A program made the position numbers and the translations under genes. Positions 36,341-47,627 of a stretch of DNA of 64,000 nt are shown piece after piece. Position 1 is the first letter of the stretch, and the number at the start of each line of letters is the position of its first letter. The notes under the pieces were generated by a model. It did no database searches, was not told where the DNA came from, and saw nothing but the letters and a program-made list of their open reading frames with translations. Source of the stretch: Pseudonocardia autotrophica (GTDB lineage: Bacteria > Actinomycetota > Actinomycetes > Mycobacteriales > Pseudonocardiaceae); the NCBI RefSeq assembly GCF_000717175.1, contig NZ_JNYD01000005.1, positions 248,001-312,000 of the forward strand, written 5' to 3'.

Positions 36341-37261
36341 ATGATCGTCGACTTCCTGGCGGGCGCCGTGCCCGACGAGGACGCGTTCACCCTCTCCGAG
36401 GCCGTCACGAACGGCCGGCTGCGCGGCTACGCCGAGCACTTCGGCGGCACCCTGAAGCCCGCGCGCACCCACGCCGAGGTCACCGAGCGCTGGCAGGCCG
36501 CGCGGGAGGCCGCCCGGGGGCGGGTGCCCTCCGAGGAGGACTTCCTCCGGATGCTCGCCGACGGTGGCATCGGGCTCGCCGGCGTCTACACCGAGTCCTT
36601 CGGCTCCCGGCTGGGCGTGCCCACCGCGGACAACGGGGTGGTCGCGGACTTCGTCAAGCGGCACTCGGACAAGGTCGTCGGGTTCGGCGGCGTGGACCCG
36701 TGGGAGATCGACGCGGCCCGCACCGTCGACGAGGCCGTCGAGCTGGGGCTCTCCGGCGTCGTGCTGTCCCCGTTCAAGCAGCAGCTGCTGCCGGACGACC
36801 CGCGGATGGCCCGGGTCTACGGCCGCTGCGAGGCCCTCGGCGTCCCGGTCCTGCTGCACACCGGGATCAACTGGTCGCTCGACGCCGCCTACGACGTGGG
36901 CCACCCGCGGTACATCGACGCGGTCGCGACCGCGTTCCCGGACCTGAAGCTCGTCGCACTGCACGCGGCGTGGCCGTGGGTCGAGGACATGATGATGGTG
37001 ACCTGGCGGCACGAGAACGTGTACGTCGACCTGTCGGCGCACCGTCCGCGCACCTTCACGCGGCCGAACTCGGGCTGGGAGTCGTTGCTGCAGTTCGGGA
37101 ACCGGCAGCTCGCCGACAAGGTCCTCTTCGCCTCGACCTGGACGCTGCTCGGCGTCCCGCCCGCCGACCTGGTCGCCGAGGTCCGTGCACTCCCGCTGAA
37201 GGACGACGTCATGGACAAGTGGCTGGGCGGCAACGCCCTGCGCCTCCTCGGGAGGGAGTAG
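36341..37261 (+). CDS. Amidohydrolase-related protein with degenerate metal site
   Basis: 306 residues, starting directly after the hydratase stop. TIM-barrel amidohydrolase 2 (ACMSD-like) pattern: VVGFGGVDPWEIDAARTVDE, GVVLSPFKQQLLPDDPR, VLLHTGINWSLDA, LKLVALHAAWPW. The usual N-terminal HxH is missing (MIVDFLAG instead), and the final Asp of the GSD/GTD motif is replaced (LFASTWTLLG). The chemistry is therefore doubtful; it may be a decarboxylase or lyase variant, or non-catalytic. Not a frameshift: the frame is intact. Confidence 0.8.
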   Translation: MIVDFLAGAVPDEDAFTLSEAVTNGRLRGYAEHFGGTLKPARTHAEVTERWQAAREAARGRVPSEEDFLRMLADGGIGLAGVYTESFGSRLGVPTADNGVVADFVKRHSDKVVGFGGVDPWEIDAARTVDEAVELGLSGVVLSPFKQQLLPDDPRMARVYGRCEALGVPVLLHTGINWSLDAAYDVGHPRYIDAVATAFPDLKLVALHAAWPWVEDMMMVTWRHENVYVDLSAHRPRTFTRPNSGWESLLQFGNRQLADKVLFASTWTLLGVPPADLVAEVRALPLKDDVMDKWLGGNALRLLGRE

Positions 37262-37263
37262 CC

Positions 37264-38781
37264 GTGCTGGTCTCGGACATCATCCGGAACAACGCCCGGG
37301 CCCGCGGCGGCTCGGTGGCCCTCGTCGTCGACGGGCGCGAGATCACCTACGCCGCGCTCCAGGAGCTCGTCGAGGAGACCGCCGGGGCGCTCACGGCCCG
37401 CGGGATCGGCTACGGCGACCGGGTCGCGGTGCTGGCGAAGAACAGCCTGGAGTACGTCCAGCTCTACTTCGCGACGGCCGCGCTCGGCGCGATCCTCGTT
37501 CCGCTCAACTTCTGGCACCGCGGTGCCGAGCACGCGTACACGATCGGCGACTCCGAGCCCGCGCTCTGGTTCGTCGAGGCGCAGTACGACGAGGTGTCGC
37601 AGGAGGCCCGCGCCGCGCACCCGGAGCTGCCGGTGCTGCGGATCCCGGGCCCGGAGGGCGACCGCGCCGACTGGGAGGCGTTCAGCGCCGCCGCCGTCGA
37701 CGTGCCGCCCGTGACGGTCGACGAGCGCGACCCGCACATGATCCTCTACACCTCGGGGACCACCGGGAAACCCAAGGGCGCCATGCTCTCCCACCGCCGG
37801 ACCGTCGACGACGGACTGGCGATGGCATCGACGCTGCGGGCGAACGACCGCGACGTCTTCATGAACTACTTCCCGCCCTTCCACGTGGGCAACTGGGACC
37901 ACATGAAGCCGTTCCTGCTCATGGGCGCGACGGTGATCCTGCTGCGGGAGTTCGATCCCGACGTGGTGCTGGACCTGCTCCCGCGGCACCGGGTCTCGGT
38001 GATCCTCGGCGTGCCGACGATGCTGCACGCGCTGATCACCCACCCGCGCTTCCCGGACACCGACACCTCGTCGGTCCGGCTGCTCTACTACGGCGCCTAC
38101 GACCCCAGCGGGATCATGGACCGCACGGCCGACGCGTTCGGCGCCCGCGAGGGCAAGGTGCAGTTCGCGCACACCTACGGCCTCACGGAGGGCGGCCCGT
38201 TCGTCACCTGGTGCCCGCCGGAGGACGTCTTCGACCGGTGGGGCTCGATCGGGCGCGCCATGCCCGGCGTCGACGTCGCCCTCCTCGACGACGACGGCAA
38301 CGAGGTCCCGCCCGGCGAGCCCGGCGAGATCTGCGTCCGGGGCCCGCGGATGAGCGGGTACTGGCGCAACGAGGAGGCGTCGAAGACGGCGCTCGCCGGC
38401 GACCGGCTGCACACCGGCGACATCGCCGTCGCCGACGCCGACGGGTTCCTCACCATCGTCGACCGCAAGAAGGACATGATCCGCTCGGGCGGCCAGAACG
38501 TGTGGTCGAAGGAGGTCGAGGACTGCCTGGCCAAGCACCCGGGCGTCGCCGACGCGGCGGTGATCGGCCTGCCGGACCCGGTGTACGAGGAGCAGGTCGT
38601 CGCGGTCGTGGTGCCGACGGGTGAGCCCTCGGAGGCGCTGGCCGCGGAGCTCACCGCGTTCGTGAAGGCGCACCTGGCGGGCTACAACACGCCCAAGCAG
38701 GTCCACTTCGTCGACGAGTTCCCCCGCACCGCGGTCGGCAAGATCCAGAAGCACGTGCTCCGGGAGCGCTTCGGAAACTGA
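37264..38781 (+). CDS. Acyl-CoA ligase (AMP-forming, ANL superfamily)
   Basis: 505 residues from the GTG at 37264, preceded by GGGAGGGAG. ATP loop YTSGTTGKPKGAMLSH, A5-like YGLTEGGP, hinge region VDRKKDMIRSGGQNVW, catalytic Lys in TAVGKIQKHVL. It activates a carboxylic acid to its CoA thioester through an acyl-adenylate. It closes the operon that starts with the CoA-transferase and should feed it. The substrate is unknown; the operon content suggests a medium-chain or hydroxy/oxo acid. Confidence 0.94.
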   Translation: MLVSDIIRNNARARGGSVALVVDGREITYAALQELVEETAGALTARGIGYGDRVAVLAKNSLEYVQLYFATAALGAILVPLNFWHRGAEHAYTIGDSEPALWFVEAQYDEVSQEARAAHPELPVLRIPGPEGDRADWEAFSAAAVDVPPVTVDERDPHMILYTSGTTGKPKGAMLSHRRTVDDGLAMASTLRANDRDVFMNYFPPFHVGNWDHMKPFLLMGATVILLREFDPDVVLDLLPRHRVSVILGVPTMLHALITHPRFPDTDTSSVRLLYYGAYDPSGIMDRTADAFGAREGKVQFAHTYGLTEGGPFVTWCPPEDVFDRWGSIGRAMPGVDVALLDDDGNEVPPGEPGEICVRGPRMSGYWRNEEASKTALAGDRLHTGDIAVADADGFLTIVDRKKDMIRSGGQNVWSKEVEDCLAKHPGVADAAVIGLPDPVYEEQVVAVVVPTGEPSEALAAELTAFVKAHLAGYNTPKQVHFVDEFPRTAVGKIQKHVLRERFGN

Positions 38782-38788
38782 CGCCACC

Positions 38789-38942
38789 CGCGAGTCGGGA
38801 CTTCCGGCACCGCGAGTCGGGAGCTCCGGCACCGCGAGTCGGGAGCTCCCGCACCGCGAGTCGGGAGCTCCCGCACCGCGAGTCGGGAGCTCCCGCACCG
38901 CGAGTCGGGAGCTCCGGCACCGCGAGTCGGGAGTTCCCGCCT
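38789..38942. repeat. 22-bp tandem repeat array, seven units
   Basis: Seven back-to-back units beginning CGCGAGTCGGGA and ending in (G/C/T)TCC(C/G)GCAC-like sequence, starting at 38789, 38811, 38833, 38855, 38877, 38899 and 38921; a degenerate eighth begins at 38943. Most units contain the self-complementary GGAGCTCC. There are no spacers, so it is not CRISPR. It begins 7 bases after the acyl-CoA ligase stop. Confidence 0.92.
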
Positions 38943-39123
38943 CGCGAGCGTGGAGCGGCGGCGATCCGCGCCGCCGTCACGACACGTCCATCGCGATCAC
39001 CTGCCCGACCCGGGCGGGTCCGCACCGTGCCCTCCCCACCGGTCGCCGGTGTGGTGCAGCGGCACCGCTCGACGTTCGGCACGACCCCCGCACGACCCCA
39101 GCGACGAACCAGGAGAGGCACCC
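38943..39123. other. Gene-free leader before the DUF485/ActP pair
   Basis: With the array this makes a 342-base gap. It should hold the promoter of the transporter pair; no convincing -35/-10 is seen. An AGGAGAG ribosome binding site stands before the next ATG. Confidence 0.35.
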
Positions 39124-39510
39124 ATGACCGACCCCTCCGAGCCGGCACCCCCGGCTCCCGACACCCCGGGCTCCGCGCTGTCCCGCGCCGCCGCCGTCAC
39201 CGCGACGCCGGCGTTCGCCCAGCTCGTGCGCAGCCGGAACCGCTTCGCCGTCCCCGCGGCCGCGCTCGGCTTCGGCGCCTACCTGCTCGTCATCGTGCTG
39301 TCCGGCTTCACCCCCGTGCTCAACGGCAAGGCGGTGGGGCAGCTGAGCTGGACGTTCGTGCTCACCGCGCTGATCTTCCCGCTGGTCTGGCTGCTGTGCG
39401 GGCTCTACACCCGGCGGGCCGCGCAGTGGGACGAGCTGGCGGACCGGGCGATCGCGGAGTCCGGCGTCGAGACCCGGGCCACCGCCCCGACGGCCGAGAA
39501 GGGGCTGTAG
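39124..39510 (+). CDS. DUF485 membrane protein (YjcH-like)
   Basis: 128 residues. A Pro-rich start (EPAPPAPDTPG) is followed by the DUF485 core: FAQLVRSRNRFAVPAAALGF, two membrane segments (AYLLVIVLSGFTPVL; FVLTALIFPLVWLLCGLY) and TRRAAQWDELADRAI. It is typically encoded directly before ActP/SSS transporters, as here with a 2-base gap, and is thought to be an accessory subunit. AGGAGAG precedes the ATG. Confidence 0.9.
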   Translation: MTDPSEPAPPAPDTPGSALSRAAAVTATPAFAQLVRSRNRFAVPAAALGFGAYLLVIVLSGFTPVLNGKAVGQLSWTFVLTALIFPLVWLLCGLYTRRAAQWDELADRAIAESGVETRATAPTAEKGL

Positions 39511-39512
39511 CG

Positions 39513-41024
39513 ATGAGTGCCGACCCGATCACGATCGCGATCTTCGTCGCGGTCATCCTGCTGACACTGGCCATCACGGCGTGGGCCGGCCGCCGCAACC
39601 GCGACGCGGGCTCGCACTACGTCGCGGGCGGGCAGATCACCGGCTGGCAGAACGGCCTCGCGATCTGCGGCGACCTGCTCTCCGCCTCGACCTTCCTCGG
39701 CGTCGCCGGCATCCTCGCGCTGCAGGGTGTCTACGGCTTCTACCTGGTCGCTGGCGGGCTCGTCGCCTTCCTCCTGGTCCTGCTGCTCGTGGCCGAGCCG
39801 CTGCGCAACCTGGGCCGCTACACGATCGCCGACGTCCTCTCGAGCCGCTTCCGGTCGAAGGGTGTGCGGGCGGTGATGGCGGTGAACACCCTGGTGGTCA
39901 CGGTCTTCTACATGATCGCGCAGCTGGTCGGCGCCGGCGTGCTGATCAGCCTGCTGATCGACGTGCCGTACTGGGTGGCGGTGATCGTCGTCGGCGTGCT
40001 GATGGCCGTCTACATCACCATCGGCGGCATGCTCGCCACGACCTGGATCCAGATCGTCAAGGCCGTCATGCTGCTCGCCGCGCTGGCGGTGCTGGTGGTG
40101 CTGGTCCTCGCGCGGTTCGGCTGGAACCCGATGGCGCTGTTCCAGGCGGTCTCCGAGGCGTCGCCGACCGACCTGTTCTCCCGCGCGACCGGGTTCGTCC
40201 CCGGGCTGGACCTGCTGTCCGTGGCGATCGCCCAGGTGCTCGGCACCGCGGCCCTGCCGCACATCCTGATCCGGTTCTTCACCGTGCCCGACGCGAAGGT
40301 GGCCCGGAAGTCGATGAGCGTCGCCCTGTGGATCCTCGGGCTCGCGTTCCTCGCGATGCCGTTCATCGGCTACGGCGCGGCGGCGATCGTCGGGCAGGCG
40401 CAGGTGGCCGCGGCGAACAAGGCCGGGAACCTCGCCGCCCCGCAGCTGGCCGAGATGCTCGGCGGCCCGGTGCTGTTCGCGCTGATCTCCGCCGTGGCGT
40501 TCGCGACGATCCTCGCGGTCGTCGCCGGCCTGGTCATCGCGGGCTCGGGCGCGGTGGCGCACGACATCTACAGCTCGCTGATCCGCAAGGGCAAGGCGTC
40601 CGACGCCGAGCAGGTCAAGGCGGGCCGCATCGCCGCCGTCGCCATCGCCGCGGTGTCGATCGTGCTGGCGCTCGGCGCACAGAACACCAACATCGCCCTG
40701 CTCGCGCTGATGGCGGTGGTGGTCGCGGCCAGCGCCAACGTCCCGGTGCTCGTGCTGCTGCTGTTCTGGCGGCGGCTGAACACCACCGGCGTGATCGTCG
40801 GCGTGGTGGCCGGACTGGTCAGCTCGGTCGTCCTGGTGCTCGTCGGGCCGGGCGTGATGGGGACCGCGGCGCTCTACCCGCTCTCCTACCCGACTCTCGT
40901 GTCGGTGCCGATCGGCTTCCTCGGGTGCTGGCTCGGCACCGTCCTCAGCAGGCCGCGGCCGGGGGCCGAGGCGCCGTACGACGAGATGCACGTGCAGGCG
41001 ATGACCGGGCGCTCGGTCGTCTGA
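39513..41024 (+). CDS. Sodium:solute symporter, ActP-like acetate/monocarboxylate permease
   Basis: 503 residues with about 13 membrane segments, the SSS-family norm. Early segment ITIAIFVAVILLTLAITAWA, family region AICGDLLSASTFLGVAGILA and the loop GTAALPHILIRFFTVPDAK typical of ActP. Substrate probably acetate, propionate or a related acid, symported with sodium. The neighbouring acyl-CoA operon could use an acid imported this way (inference). Confidence 0.9.
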   Translation: MSADPITIAIFVAVILLTLAITAWAGRRNRDAGSHYVAGGQITGWQNGLAICGDLLSASTFLGVAGILALQGVYGFYLVAGGLVAFLLVLLLVAEPLRNLGRYTIADVLSSRFRSKGVRAVMAVNTLVVTVFYMIAQLVGAGVLISLLIDVPYWVAVIVVGVLMAVYITIGGMLATTWIQIVKAVMLLAALAVLVVLVLARFGWNPMALFQAVSEASPTDLFSRATGFVPGLDLLSVAIAQVLGTAALPHILIRFFTVPDAKVARKSMSVALWILGLAFLAMPFIGYGAAAIVGQAQVAAANKAGNLAAPQLAEMLGGPVLFALISAVAFATILAVVAGLVIAGSGAVAHDIYSSLIRKGKASDAEQVKAGRIAAVAIAAVSIVLALGAQNTNIALLALMAVVVAASANVPVLVLLLFWRRLNTTGVIVGVVAGLVSSVVLVLVGPGVMGTAALYPLSYPTLVSVPIGFLGCWLGTVLSRPRPGAEAPYDEMHVQAMTGRSVV

Positions 41025-41037
41025 CCAGGCGATTCGG

Positions 41038-41063
41038 GCCCGCCCGGGAAATCTCGGGCGGGC
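41038..41063 (+). terminator. Hairpin after the ActP-like gene
   Basis: GCCCGCCCG (41038-41046) and CGGGCGGGC (41055-41063) around an 8-base loop, 14 bases after the stop; no T-run. Confidence 0.55.
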
Positions 41064-41142
41064 TCCGAATTGAGGACAGGATCTGACCGGAGGGGTCCGT
41101 AGCGTCGTACCCGTCAGCAGGAACCGACGAGAGGCGGACGCC

Positions 41143-41661
41143 ATGACCACCACCGAGATCCCCACCCTGACCGGCGAGAAGGCGGACCTGCTGGGGACGC
41201 TCGCCCAGCACCGGTTCCTGTTCCGGCACACCGTCCAGGGGCTCACGAACGAGCAGGCGGCACTGACGCCGACCGCGAGCGAGCTGTGCCTCGGCGGGCT
41301 GATCAAGCACGTCGCGTACGGCGAGCGGAACTGGATCACCTTCGTGCTGGAGGGGACCTCCGCCATGGAGTTCACCGAGGCGTCGTTCGCCGAGCACACG
41401 AACAGCTTCCGGATGCTCCCCGGCGAGACCCTGGAGGGCCTCCTCGCCGAGTACGAGCGGATCGCGGAGCGGACCGAGGCCGTGGTCGCCGCGCTGCCCT
41501 CGCTCGACCTCTCCCACCCGCTGCCCGAGGCGCCCTGGTTCACCGAGGAGGCCTGGTCGGCGCGCCGCGTCCTCACCCACATCATCGCCGAGACGGCCCA
41601 GCACGCCGGGCACGCGGACATCCTGCGCGAGACGATCGACGGCCAGAAGACGATGGGCTGA
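41143..41661 (+). CDS. DinB-family protein
   Basis: 172 residues, four-helix DinB/YfiT-like fold: RHTVQGLTNEQAALTPTASE, GGLIKHVAYGERNWITFVL, EAWSARRVLTHIIAETAQHA and GHADILRETIDGQ. The His near LIKHVAYGE and the HIIAETAQHAGH His residues form the usual three-His metal site. In actinomycetes the family includes mycothiol-dependent transferases; which reaction this one performs is open. Confidence 0.88.
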   Translation: MTTTEIPTLTGEKADLLGTLAQHRFLFRHTVQGLTNEQAALTPTASELCLGGLIKHVAYGERNWITFVLEGTSAMEFTEASFAEHTNSFRMLPGETLEGLLAEYERIAERTEAVVAALPSLDLSHPLPEAPWFTEEAWSARRVLTHIIAETAQHAGHADILRETIDGQKTMG

Positions 41662-41696
41662 CGATCGCCGCGCGACTGTCGGTGGGCACTGCTTCA

Positions 41697-43226
41697 ATGC
41701 GGACCGTGCTGCTCCACCACGTCGTCGGGACCTCGGCCGCGGTCGGCGCCACCCGCTCCCGCAAGGAGAAGTCGGCGGCGCTGGCCGCGCTGCTGAACCT
41801 GGCCGGGCCGGAGGAGGTCGCGCCGGCCACGGCCTGGCTCGCGGGCGAGCCGCGCCAGGGGCGGATCGGCACCGGCTGGCGCACCCTCTCGGGCCTGGCC
41901 GGTGCCCCCGCCGCCGAACCGACGCTCGCCGTCGCACAGGTCGACTCGCTCCTCACCGAGCTGGCCGGCACCTCCGGGGCAGGGTCGGCGAGGCGCCGTC
42001 GCGAGCTGCTTTCGTCGCTGTTCGGCGCGGCGACCGAGGAGGAACAGGCCTTCCTCGTCCGGCTGCTCACTGGGGAGCTGCGGCAGGGGGCGCTGGAGGG
42101 CGTGATGCTCGACGCGATCGCCGCGGCCGCCGAGGTTCCCGCGGCCGTGGTGCGGCGCGCGTTCATGCTCTCCGGCCGGCTCCCGGAGACCGCCGCGCTG
42201 GCCCTGTCCGAGGGCGCCGCCGGGCTCGAGGGGGTGCGGCTGGAGGTCGGGCGGCCGGTGCGGCCCATGCTCGCCGGCCCCGGGTCGTCGCTCGACGCGG
42301 CGCTCGAGTCGCTGGGCGAGGAGGTCACCGTCGAGTACAAGCTCGACGGCGCGCGCATCCAGGTGCACCGCTCGGGCGAGGAGGTCCGGGTGTGGACGCG
42401 CACGCTGCGCGAGGTCACCGAGGGCGTGCCGGAGCTGGTCGCGCGGGTGCGGGCGCTGCCGTGCACCGCCGCGGTGCTCGACGGCGAGACCCTGGCGCTC
42501 GACGACGACGGCCGTCCCCGCAAGTTCCAGGACACGATGTCGCGCTTCGGGTCCGAGGGCTCCGAGGAGGTGCTCCTCAGCCCGTTCTTCTTCGACCTGC
42601 TCCATCTCGACGGCCGCGACCTCCTCGACGAGCCCCTGGCCACCCGGCTCGACGCGCTCGCCGGCCTCCTCGCCGAGCCGGCGCAGGCCCCGCTGCGTAT
42701 GCCGGGCGTCCGCCGGCCCACCCCGGACCAGGCCGCGGACGTGCTCGACGGGGCGCTGTCGGCCGGGCACGAGGGCGTCGTCGTCAAGGCGCTCGACGCC
42801 CCGTACGCGGCCGGGCGGCGCGGGAAGAGCTGGCAGAAGGTCAAGCCGGTGCACACGCTCGACCTCGTGGTGCTCGGCGCCGAGTGGGGCTACGGCCGCC
42901 GCACCGGCACGCTCTCCAACATCCACCTCGGCGCGCGGGACCCGGACGGCGGCCCGCCGATCATGGTCGGCAAGACCTTCAAGGGCATGACGGACGAGCT
43001 GCTCGCCTGGCAGACGAAGGAGTTCCCCGGCCACGCGGTGCACGACGACGGGCACGTGGTCGAGATGCGCCCCGAGCTCGTCGTCGAGATCGCCCTCGAC
43101 GGCGCCCAGCGCAGCGTCCGCTACCCCGGCGGCGTCGCCCTCCGCTTCGCCCGGGTCCTCCGCTACCGCCCCGACAAGACCCCCGCCGAGGCCGACACGA
43201 TCGACGCGATCCGCGCTCTGCTGTAA
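41697..43226 (+). CDS. ligB: ATP-dependent DNA ligase, LigB-like
   Basis: 509 residues from the ATG at 41697. An N-terminal DNA-binding domain of about 200 residues, the adenylation domain with the nucleophile motif VEYKLDGARIQVHR (K215), then TAAVLDGETLALDD, GHEGVVVKALDAPY and SWQKVKPVHTLDLVVLG, and an OB-fold. Length and layout match mycobacterial LigB (about 507 residues), a non-essential ligase besides NAD-dependent LigA. The ribosome binding site is weak. Confidence 0.93.
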   Translation: MRTVLLHHVVGTSAAVGATRSRKEKSAALAALLNLAGPEEVAPATAWLAGEPRQGRIGTGWRTLSGLAGAPAAEPTLAVAQVDSLLTELAGTSGAGSARRRRELLSSLFGAATEEEQAFLVRLLTGELRQGALEGVMLDAIAAAAEVPAAVVRRAFMLSGRLPETAALALSEGAAGLEGVRLEVGRPVRPMLAGPGSSLDAALESLGEEVTVEYKLDGARIQVHRSGEEVRVWTRTLREVTEGVPELVARVRALPCTAAVLDGETLALDDDGRPRKFQDTMSRFGSEGSEEVLLSPFFFDLLHLDGRDLLDEPLATRLDALAGLLAEPAQAPLRMPGVRRPTPDQAADVLDGALSAGHEGVVVKALDAPYAAGRRGKSWQKVKPVHTLDLVVLGAEWGYGRRTGTLSNIHLGARDPDGGPPIMVGKTFKGMTDELLAWQTKEFPGHAVHDDGHVVEMRPELVVEIALDGAQRSVRYPGGVALRFARVLRYRPDKTPAEADTIDAIRALL

Positions 43227-43409
43227 CCCGCCCGAACACGACCCCCCAGAGGAGCACGCCCTTCCGCAACCGGGCCGATCGACCGCTTCGTGCGCGCACC
43301 GGCGTCGGTAGCCTCACCGGCCCACGGCCGTGCCTGCTCACGCCCGATCGTGTCCGCGATCGGCACGTCACACGACCGCCCACGCGGCGGCCGGGTCGAG
43401 AGGTGCGCC

Positions 43410-46518
<3,109 letters not shown>

Positions 46519-46540
46519 GAGAACTTGTCCACAGAGGCTG

Positions 46541-47587
46541 GTGACTGTCCACAGGATCCAGAAGGACCTGTGGACCGGCGCGGACGTCGCCCATGGTCGA
46601 CCCATGACGTTGTCGCGCAGGGCCGTGGACCAGGTCGTAGAACCGTCGAGGCTCGTCGAGTGGCTGCGGCTGCTCGATGCGCAGAACGGAATGGCCGGGC
46701 TCGATCAGCTCCGCGGGTTCGGGGTGAGCTGGAGCGCCGTGGTCGCCCATCTCGAGGCCGGCCGCTGGCAGCGGGTGCTGCCGCGGGTCTACGCGCTCTT
46801 CACGGGTTCGCTGTCCGCGGAGGCGAGGACAACGGCGGCCCTCCTCTACGGCGGACCCGCGGCGGTGCTCAGCCACCGCACGGCGGCCGAACTCTGGGGT
46901 CTCGTCCGACCCGGCGAAGGACCGGTGCACATCACCGTCCCGTACACGAGCTCGGCGGTCTCGCAACCACCGCTCGTCGAGGTGCACCGCTCCCGCGCGC
47001 ACCGGCACATCCTCGTGACCACGGACCCGCCGCGGACGAGCCGGGCGGACACCGCGATCGATGTCGCCGTTGCCGAGGAGGACCCGGACTCGGCGCGGCG
47101 AGCCCTGGTGGCGATGTTGACGACCGGGCGGGTCACCGCCGCCGCCGTCGAACGACGGATGGCCGACCGGCTGCCGCGACGGCACCGCAAGGCCCTGCGC
47201 GAAGCGATCGCGCTCGTCCGGGAGGGTGTGCAGTCGGCGCTGGAGGAGCTGTACGCGACCGACGTCGAGAAGGCGCACGGCCTGGCGCCGGGCCGTCGCC
47301 AGAGCCCGTTCTCGGTCGATGGCACCGAGCTGTACGAGGACGTCGTCTACGACGACGTCGGAGCGCCGCTGACCGTGCGTCTGGACGGGCGGACCCACCT
47401 GGTCGACGGTGTCGCCTTCCGCGACCGGAGGCGGGACAACGCGGCCGAGCTCGCCGGGCGGTCGCGGCTGGTCTACGGGTGGCGTGATCTCTCGGCCGAT
47501 CCGTGCGGTGCCGCCCGTGAGGTCGTGGGGGTGCTCCGCCGACTGGGTTGGCAGGGCACCTCGACGACCTGCCCGAAATGCTCGTGA
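46541..47587 (+). CDS. AbiEi-like / DUF559-like protein
   Basis: 348 residues from the GTG at 46541 (ATG at 46604 is possible). The N-terminal part resembles the AbiEi antitoxin winged-helix domain (MAGLDQLRGFGVSWSAVVAH, WQRVLPRVYALFTG, SHRTAAELWGL). The C-terminus has a Vsr/DUF559-like nuclease pattern (LDGRTHLVDGVAFRDRRRDN, SRLVYGWRDL) and ends CPKC. No AbiEii toxin gene lies nearby, so it is not a complete type IV toxin-antitoxin pair. It is bracketed by palindrome copies 2 and 3; copy 3 supplies its stop. Confidence 0.75.
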   Translation: MTVHRIQKDLWTGADVAHGRPMTLSRRAVDQVVEPSRLVEWLRLLDAQNGMAGLDQLRGFGVSWSAVVAHLEAGRWQRVLPRVYALFTGSLSAEARTTAALLYGGPAAVLSHRTAAELWGLVRPGEGPVHITVPYTSSAVSQPPLVEVHRSRAHRHILVTTDPPRTSRADTAIDVAVAEEDPDSARRALVAMLTTGRVTAAAVERRMADRLPRRHRKALREAIALVREGVQSALEELYATDVEKAHGLAPGRRQSPFSVDGTELYEDVVYDDVGAPLTVRLDGRTHLVDGVAFRDRRRDNAAELAGRSRLVYGWRDLSADPCGAAREVVGVLRRLGWQGTSTTCPKCS

Positions 47588-47623
47588 GTGGCGATAGCCG
47601 CTATGGCGACTATCGCCACTCAC
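47584..47623. repeat. 40-bp stop-codon palindrome, copy 3
   Basis: Left arm GTGAGTGGCGATAGCCGC (one change, T to C), loop TATG, right arm GCGACTATCGCCACTCAC. TGA at 47585-47587 ends the AbiEi-like gene. It lies between convergent genes, 5 bases before the phoH end. Confidence 0.93.
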
Positions 47624-47627
47624 GGGG

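Noticed and set aside
38789..38942. CRISPR array
   Set aside because: The 22-bp units are directly contiguous with no unique spacers, and no cas genes lie nearby.
46541..47587. Complete type IV toxin-antitoxin system
   Set aside because: Only the AbiEi-like gene is present; no nucleotidyltransferase (AbiEii) gene adjoins it.
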